Assembly (NCBI GenBank): GCA_964565405.1
Contig: CAZMEW010000001.1
Coordinates: 60,624-124,623 of the forward strand
Reading direction: 5' to 3'
DNA: 64,000 nt
Source of the DNA: UBA922 sp964565405
GTDB lineage: Bacteria > Patescibacteriota > Patescibacteriia > Magasanikbacterales > UBA922
A program made the position numbers and the translations under genes. The notes under the pieces were generated by a model. The model was not told the origin of the DNA. It saw nothing but the letters and a program-made list of their open reading frames with translations, and made no database searches. Of the stretch, positions 59,599 to 64,000 are shown in pieces; within the stretch, counting starts at the first letter, position 1; every line of letters begins with the position of its first letter.

Positions 59599-59670
59599 AG
59601 CGAGTGAGGGGAATCGAACCCCCTTCCCATGCTTGGGAAGCATGAATAATAACCATTATACGACACTCGC
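59599..59670 (-). tRNA. tRNA-Gly (CCC)
   Basis: Acceptor GCGAGTG/CACTCGC, anticodon arm CATGC-TTCCCAA-GCATG (anticodon CCC) and T-arm GGGGG-TTCGATT-CCCCT pair. CCA is not encoded. The 59.51-59.60 kb gap ahead shows no gene. Confidence 0.96.
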
Positions 59671-59677
59671 GTGAAAA

Positions 59678-59709
59678 ACAGTCCCACCCTTTACGAGGGG
59701 TAGGACTGT
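59678..59709 (-). terminator. Terminator of the parvulin gene
   Basis: ACAGTCC/GGACTGT with an inner ACCC/GGGGT pairing, followed on the minus strand by TTTTT. It lies 17 nt past the stop. Confidence 0.8.
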
Positions 59710-59725
59710 CATATTACTTAGGTGA

Positions 59726-60829
59726 TTATTGTTCTGTTGTACTTGCGCTAGGAGCGGGTTCTGTTTCTAGCACCTCAGCTGAGTTTCCCATTTCTTCAAA
59801 CGGATTGCGGAGACCTTTTGACACTTTGATTTCTGAAGAAAGTAAGCGCTGATTCATATACGTCGCGAATTTTGAGGTATCCTGGTCATCAGTTTTGAAC
59901 AAGATATGACTCGCTTTTATCTCTTCAACTTCATCGCCATTCTGATCCTTGGTAACTCTTTGATCGGTCTTTTTGATAATATGGTATCCGAATTGGCTTT
60001 CTACCAAATTTTCTGCGAGTTCGCCCTTTTTGAGCGCAAATGCAGCAGCCTCAAATTCTGGAACTTTTTTAATGATACGGCGACCACCGAGATCTACACC
60101 TGATTCAGCTGTACTATCAGAACCAAATTCTTTTGCTAGTTTTTCAAATGATTCACCTTTCTTGATTCGATCAAGGACAGTCTGTGCTTGGGTACGTACT
60201 GCTTCTTTTTTTGCAGGATCCTTAGTTGCTTCGAGATATGCATTGCTTAATTTTTGCTCAAGCTCAGTAGGTGCTACGATCTTTTGTACAAATTCATCAA
60301 GTGTCCATCCATAACGTTTCATAATTTCCTCCTCTGCTTTTTCTCGACTTTCAAAACTTACCAAAAGCTTGGTATTCACAATTGTATCAATATCTTCCTG
60401 TGTTAGAGCGGTTTTATATTCTTTTGCAACCTGATCAACCAGATGATTAATGAGTAGACGACTGATAATGTAATCAGACATTTCCGCATCAGTGGGTCGA
60501 GGTGTACCTTCAGCCTCAGTATTATAGAATGTCTTCATTGCACGCAATTTGTCTACGTACTTAGTGTATTGAATTTTCTCACCGTTCATTGATGCTACCG
60601 GTATTCTAAAAATCCGTGCGGTAGTTACCGCAAAAGGAGATTCTGAGAGGGCTCGGACACTCTGAATTCCGACTACATACCAGATAATAACACCGACTAC
60701 CACTGCCACACTTACACCAGCAACCAAAAGCGAACCTGCTTTTGATGATTTTGTTTTAGGCTCAGGTGTTTCATTGGTGGTGGGAGCTCCAGACACTTCT
60801 GTATTATCTATTACAGGCTTCTCTTCCAT
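59726..60829 (-). CDS. Membrane-anchored parvulin-type peptidyl-prolyl isomerase (PrsA/SurA-like)
   Basis: 367 residues. A cytoplasmic N-terminus, one membrane helix (SLLVAGVSVAVVVGVIIWYVVG), a SurA-like chaperone segment (TDAEMSDYIISRLLINHLVDQ..ALTQEDIDTIVN) and a parvulin domain (about 215-310; ILDRIKKGESFEKLAKEFGS-like, VPEFEAAAFALKKGELAE, SQFGYHIIKK). It folds exported proteins. Twenty-nine nucleotides inside the parvulin domain (60071-60099) are identical to the Illumina P5 adapter, in a place where the family has its GGDLG motif, so that part of the protein should not be trusted. Confidence 0.87.
   Translation of the reverse strand: MEEKPVIDNTEVSGAPTTNETPEPKTKSSKAGSLLVAGVSVAVVVGVIIWYVVGIQSVRALSESPFAVTTARIFRIPVASMNGEKIQYTKYVDKLRAMKTFYNTEAEGTPRPTDAEMSDYIISRLLINHLVDQVAKEYKTALTQEDIDTIVNTKLLVSFESREKAEEEIMKRYGWTLDEFVQKIVAPTELEQKLSNAYLEATKDPAKKEAVRTQAQTVLDRIKKGESFEKLAKEFGSDSTAESGVDLGGRRIIKKVPEFEAAAFALKKGELAENLVESQFGYHIIKKTDQRVTKDQNGDEVEEIKASHILFKTDDQDTSKFATYMNQRLLSSEIKVSKGLRNPFEEMGNSAEVLETEPAPSASTTEQ
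60071..60099. other. Exact Illumina P5 adapter sequence
   Basis: AATGATACGGCGACCACCGA and the following nine bases equal the full P5 adapter, and six T residues precede it, as on the flow-cell oligo. The reading frame stays open and the spacing of the parvulin domain is kept, so it replaces rather than interrupts the gene. Confidence 0.85.
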
Positions 60830-60840
60830 ATCTTAATAAA

Positions 60841-61266
60841 TTAGTGCCCATTAGTATCGGGCGATTGGTGAATAAAATAATACCACCATTTTAGCGGATT
60901 GGAAATAGGTTGTCCACCAGCCCCTTCGGTTTCTTCTACTACCCTCCCCTGTTCTGCAGTTAACGTATTATCAATAAAGAGCACGTGTTCACCTGGCTTT
61001 TTCATATTCAGATCGACTCTTGCCGTATCCTCAAGATAGCTTGTACTCGAGACATATTTTAAGAGCTCGAGCGACTCAAGCTTTTTTTTCTCTAATTTAT
61101 CAATTTCCCCCTCCAAACGCTTCACCTCTTCCCTAAATGCATAATCCTTGAAATATGCACGCGCAAATCCGAACGCAAATGCGAGGGTCAACAAAAAAGC
61201 ACAACCCAAAAATATTTTTGAGCCAAAAAACGTACGTACACGGGACGGGTTATCATTGCGATTCAT
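60841..61266 (-). CDS. DivIC/FtsB-like septum-formation protein
   Basis: 141 residues: a basic N-terminus, one membrane helix (IFLGCAFLLTLAFAFGFARAY), a coiled coil (REEVKRLEGEIDKLEKKKLE) and a C-terminal segment with TSYLEDTARVDLNMKKPGEHV, the conserved FtsB/DivIC end. It would bridge FtsL and FtsQ/DivIB at the septum. It follows the parvulin gene on the same strand, after 11 nt. Confidence 0.83.
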   Translation of the reverse strand: MNRNDNPSRVRTFFGSKIFLGCAFLLTLAFAFGFARAYFKDYAFREEVKRLEGEIDKLEKKKLESLELLKYVSSTSYLEDTARVDLNMKKPGEHVLFIDNTLTAEQGRVVEETEGAGGQPISNPLKWWYYFIHQSPDTNGH

Positions 61267-61294
61267 AACACGATCTAGTATAGCACGAGGTTGC

Positions 61295-61903
61295 TTAGCT
61301 TCTCAATTGTTTGAGTCTTGTCTCAATAATTTTTTTTAAGTACAAGAGATCTTCTGAGTCGAGTTCGGTAATACTTTTATGAATCTCGTTTAAGGAGTAT
61401 TGCGGCTTGCTACTTCCCACATCGCTATATTGTTTTTTTAGTTCATTGATCAATCTCTGAACACCAATTGGTCGTTTGACATATTCCACATCAATCCTCA
61501 CCTTTGATTCTCTAATCCTAATTTCTATCGTCCCATAATTGGACATCATTCGCCAGACCCCCCGTTGACGCACCACCACTTCTTCCACATCTCCAAGCTC
61601 CGCTTCAGAAATAGTTCTTCCAAAAATTCCATCTTTTGCAACATCTACAATTCTATAATTGGTCAGGATAAGCACCGTGCCCTTAAAGCGAACATAATTT
61701 GAAATACACCCCGCGCTCCCCATAATAAGTAGGGTTACAAATCCAATCGTACCCCACGTACCATGTCGAAATAACCAAAACATGTATAATCCAGCCACAA
61801 CAAATGGAATAAGAGCGCCTACCCATCTCCATACATAGGTAAACCCAAAACGACGGATTTCAGCAACAATTTGTTCGTCGGTACGCAGAGGAATGCGTGG
61901 CAT
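61295..61903 (-). CDS. Membrane protein with a bacterial PH domain
   Basis: 202 residues: IPLRTDEQIVAEIRRFGFTY, two membrane helices (about 27-45 and 50-70), then a PH-like domain (VLILTNYRIVDVAKDGIFGR, EAELGDVEEVVVRQRGVWRM, YGTIEIRI). It fits the YdbS/bPH2-type membrane-anchored proteins; a role is not established. C-terminal helix with LDSEDLLYLKKIIETRLKQL. Confidence 0.82.
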   Translation of the reverse strand: MPRIPLRTDEQIVAEIRRFGFTYVWRWVGALIPFVVAGLYMFWLFRHGTWGTIGFVTLLIMGSAGCISNYVRFKGTVLILTNYRIVDVAKDGIFGRTISEAELGDVEEVVVRQRGVWRMMSNYGTIEIRIRESKVRIDVEYVKRPIGVQRLINELKKQYSDVGSSKPQYSLNEIHKSITELDSEDLLYLKKIIETRLKQLRS

Positions 61904-61942
61904 AGTGATAAATAAAAAAGAAAAAAGATAATAAAAAATCGC

Positions 61943-63079
61943 CTAAATCCAAGGCTTTATTTTCTCAAGCTGGACACGTGGAATAAATATTTCTTCTACG
62001 CGTTTTTTTCCTGCAGCACCAAATCTCATAGATGCTTCCCGATCCGACAGAAGGTCGGACACAGCATCAACCACTTTATTTGCCTCATGATATACATCAA
62101 GCACACGACCGGTTTCACCATCAATCACCGCTTCAGAGACGCCACCACTTTTCCCCGCAACTACCGGCAGTCCAGAGAGTGATGCTTCGAGGAACACCAA
62201 TCCCAATCCTTCTTCCCGACCATTATCCGGATGAGTCAGTAATACGAATATATCAGCAAGATGATAGTAAATAGATAATTGCTCATGTGGGATAGACCCC
62301 ATATATCTAATCACATTCTGAAGTGAACGGTTTTGAATTTCCTTTAGTAATTCTTCTTTCTTCGGCCCATCGCCGATTATAATCCATACTGCATGCGGTT
62401 CTCGTTCCAAGATCTCACTGAACGCACGAATCATGTGGGGATACCCTTTGCCTTCGTCCAATCGGCCTACAGACAATATGACTTTTTTTCCTTGCAAGGC
62501 AAGTGTGTGTCTCAGTGTCTCTATTTTTTCCCTATCAGGAGGCGTCCCGAATGATGCATCAGGCCATGGATACATGACGGTACATTTATTCTCAAATTGA
62601 GGAAGAATTTCCAAAAATCGACGCTTGAGCGATTCACTATTAAAAATTACCTGTTCTGAATCTCGTATGATTTTTTTGAGCCAATACTTTTTCCATTTGT
62701 TTTTTGTTCCATAGATTATATCGGTACCATGAGAAATAATACAATATGGAATTCGGTTTCTTTTCTTCGCGTACCACGCTGCATACCCAAGCGGCAATAC
62801 ATGATTTACCAAAATGACTTCTATTTTTTCTTTTTTTATGATGGATACAAATTGAAATGCTGCACGTATCCACCGAGGCCAGAATAGCGGAGGTGTGAGT
62901 GCTTTTTTTCTAAGAATCTTATAATTTTGAGTTGCATCAAATTTGGCGTCATTCGGCTGTCTGAGTGCATACACTACGACTTTTTCTGGTTCAAGTGCGC
63001 GTGCACATTGTTGTACATATGAGGCAATGCCGCCAATAGTCGGTGGAAATTCAAGCGTCGCAAGCAATATTTTTTTCAT
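61943..63079 (-). CDS. Glycosyltransferase family 4 protein
   Basis: 378 residues in a GT-B fold. N-terminal FPPTIGGIASYVQQCARALE, middle HGTDIIYGTKNKWKKYWLKK, the donor-site SVGRLDEGKGYPHMIRAFSEI core LDEGKGYPHMIRAFSEI and the C-terminal EEGLGLVFLEASLSGLPVVA with E-x7-E spacing all fit GT4. It transfers a sugar from a nucleotide donor to a surface polysaccharide or glycolipid. The flippase gene ends 3 nt before it, so the two belong to one cell-surface glycan cluster continuing beyond the window. Confidence 0.92.
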   Translation of the reverse strand: MKKILLATLEFPPTIGGIASYVQQCARALEPEKVVVYALRQPNDAKFDATQNYKILRKKALTPPLFWPRWIRAAFQFVSIIKKEKIEVILVNHVLPLGYAAWYAKKRNRIPYCIISHGTDIIYGTKNKWKKYWLKKIIRDSEQVIFNSESLKRRFLEILPQFENKCTVMYPWPDASFGTPPDREKIETLRHTLALQGKKVILSVGRLDEGKGYPHMIRAFSEILEREPHAVWIIIGDGPKKEELLKEIQNRSLQNVIRYMGSIPHEQLSIYYHLADIFVLLTHPDNGREEGLGLVFLEASLSGLPVVAGKSGGVSEAVIDGETGRVLDVYHEANKVVDAVSDLLSDREASMRFGAAGKKRVEEIFIPRVQLEKIKPWI

Positions 63080-63082
63080 ATA

Positions 63083-64000
63083 CTAAGAAGTATTTTTGGA
63101 TCGAAGTCCTTTGAAATAAAGTACATCTTCCGTGGTAAATCCTTTCAAACTTACAAATAGCACACCGAAGATGACTGCGCCTAATGCCGCACGAATGATC
63201 ACATTGAGTTCAGCTGGAGTATACCACAACACAAGCGACATGACCCCCGAAGCGATTATTAATTTTACACATAATATTCCGATTTCTCTCGATACTATGG
63301 GTATCGTTTTTTGAGCAATTATCCATGAGAGAATCAATAGCAACAAATTACCAATAGTACCTGATATAGCCGCACCCACTACCCCCATGTACGGAATAAG
63401 CGCTAGGTTGAGTATAATATTAAGTAACATGACCAACCCCACCAATGTGGTTTGAACTTTCTGTTTTCCTGTTGCGTTGAGGAAGGCTCCAAATAATACA
63501 TTGAGGTATGTCGCTACTACCCCGCCCATGAGTATCTGAAGTGGTAGAATGGATGGCATATACTTTGCCCCAAAAAACGTCGTAATAATATCTTTTGCCA
63601 ACACCATAATCCCAACTGACATCGGAAGCGATATGACGAGCAAATATCTGAGCCCCTGACTAAAAACTTCGGCAAGGCGTTTTTTGTCGTGCGCAAAATA
63701 TTCACTCATGCGCGGATAAAGACCTGCAATAAGCGCAAAGGGAATAAACTGAAATGCATATGCAATTTTATATGGCACACTATACCAACCGACCGCAGTA
63801 TCACCCGCAATTTTCGATAAAATAATTGAGTCAGCGTATGAAAATATTCGTCCGAATATGGTTGCAAGCGCAAAAGGAATCGCGATAGGAATAATATAGA
63901 ATAAAATCTCTCGAGAATACTTAGGCTTCAGCTTGACCTTGTACACGCCCGCAGTAATAAACCATGCAAAAATCATATTGAGAAAACTGGGGAGAAGAAA
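63083..64000 (-). CDS. Polysaccharide flippase (Wzx/MurJ-like), C-terminal part
   Basis: The frame is open to the right edge (FLLPSFLN before the first internal Met), so this is the C-terminal part of a larger protein. About nine membrane helices; IGNLLLLILSWIIAQ, SYADSIILSKIAGDTAVGWYSVPYKIA (core IAGDTAVGWYSVPYKIA) and FFGAKYMPSILPLQILMGG are typical of oligosaccharide flippases of the MOP superfamily. It would move a lipid-linked glycan across the membrane for the adjacent glycosyltransferase's product. Confidence 0.88.
   Translation of the reverse strand, partial: FLLPSFLNMIFAWFITAGVYKVKLKPKYSREILFYIIPIAIPFALATIFGRIFSYADSIILSKIAGDTAVGWYSVPYKIAYAFQFIPFALIAGLYPRMSEYFAHDKKRLAEVFSQGLRYLLVISLPMSVGIMVLAKDIITTFFGAKYMPSILPLQILMGGVVATYLNVLFGAFLNATGKQKVQTTLVGLVMLLNIILNLALIPYMGVVGAAISGTIGNLLLLILSWIIAQKTIPIVSREIGILCVKLIIASGVMSLVLWYTPAELNVIIRAALGAVIFGVLFVSLKGFTTEDVLYFKGLRSKNTS

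Noticed and set aside
59906..60103. Plus-strand frame ending NDTATTEIYT
   Set aside because: Its end is a translation of the Illumina P5 adapter and it is opposite the parvulin gene.
1..64000. Recoding of UGA as in Gracilibacteria
   Set aside because: Several well-conserved genes stop normally at TGA and none needs UGA as sense; the only interrupted gene carries TAG.

Overview
The window looks like a chromosome segment of a small-genome bacterium, most likely a Patescibacteria (Candidate Phyla Radiation, Parcubacteria-type) member. This is inferred from short, tightly packed, AT-rich genes, scattered single tRNA genes, near-leaderless promoters, a degenerate PriA, many small secreted or membrane proteins without known relatives, and a minimal cell-envelope set. 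UGA behaves as a normal stop, so the recoded Gracilibacteria/Absconditabacteria code is not used. No rRNA genes and no CRISPR array were seen.

Layout. 0-6.2 kb (minus): start of an ATP synthase operon, a DUF475/TerC-like membrane protein, then tatD-cvpA-two small membrane genes-metG-Nudix-rsmI. 6.3-11.9 kb (plus): a composite S11 peptidase, a MEMO/LigB-like protein, priA, def and tRNA-Asn. 12.0-16.3 kb (plus): a copper-detoxification operon (csoR-copA-HMA/SafE-cupredoxin) lying between the tRNA-Asn 3' end and a copy of that 3' end, so probably a small genomic island. 16.4-39.4 kb: an ATP-grasp enzyme with a membrane hairpin, lipoproteins, YibE/F, a transketolase/aldehyde dehydrogenase/acetolactate-synthase-like carbon-metabolism cluster, MscL, a cytochrome-b5-like lipoprotein, CapA, two ECF sigma factor operons, GreA, an LCP protein, a DUF6629 gene broken by an amber codon, and a large secreted protein.

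39.5-55.1 kb: a second, roughly 15.6-kb island. It starts at the 3' end of tRNA-Gln and ends at a displaced tRNA-Gln 3' end that still carries an encoded CCA. It holds a second copper operon, a ParB-methyltransferase/TerS-like/TerL packaging cassette with no capsid or portal genes, a large serine recombinase, candidate defence genes, a HelD-like helicase and two candidate structured RNAs. The RNA at about 48.59-48.73 kb is the most striking signal: a promoter fires at its first base, its P1 helix encloses a pseudoknot, and the 3' strand of P1 is also the 5' strand of an intrinsic terminator, which is the layout of an ON-type riboswitch or attenuator.

55.1-64 kb (minus): tRNA-Gln, a GIY-YIG gene, ftsX-ftsE, gpsA, tRNA-Thr, pyrD, tRNA-Gly, a parvulin (carrying an exact Illumina P5 adapter sequence), a DivIC/FtsB-like protein, a PH-domain protein, a glycosyltransferase and a partial flippase. 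The two copper operons share the same regulator, the same operator placed inside the promoter, and the same ATPase and cupredoxin parts in different fusions; together they would pump and buffer copper.
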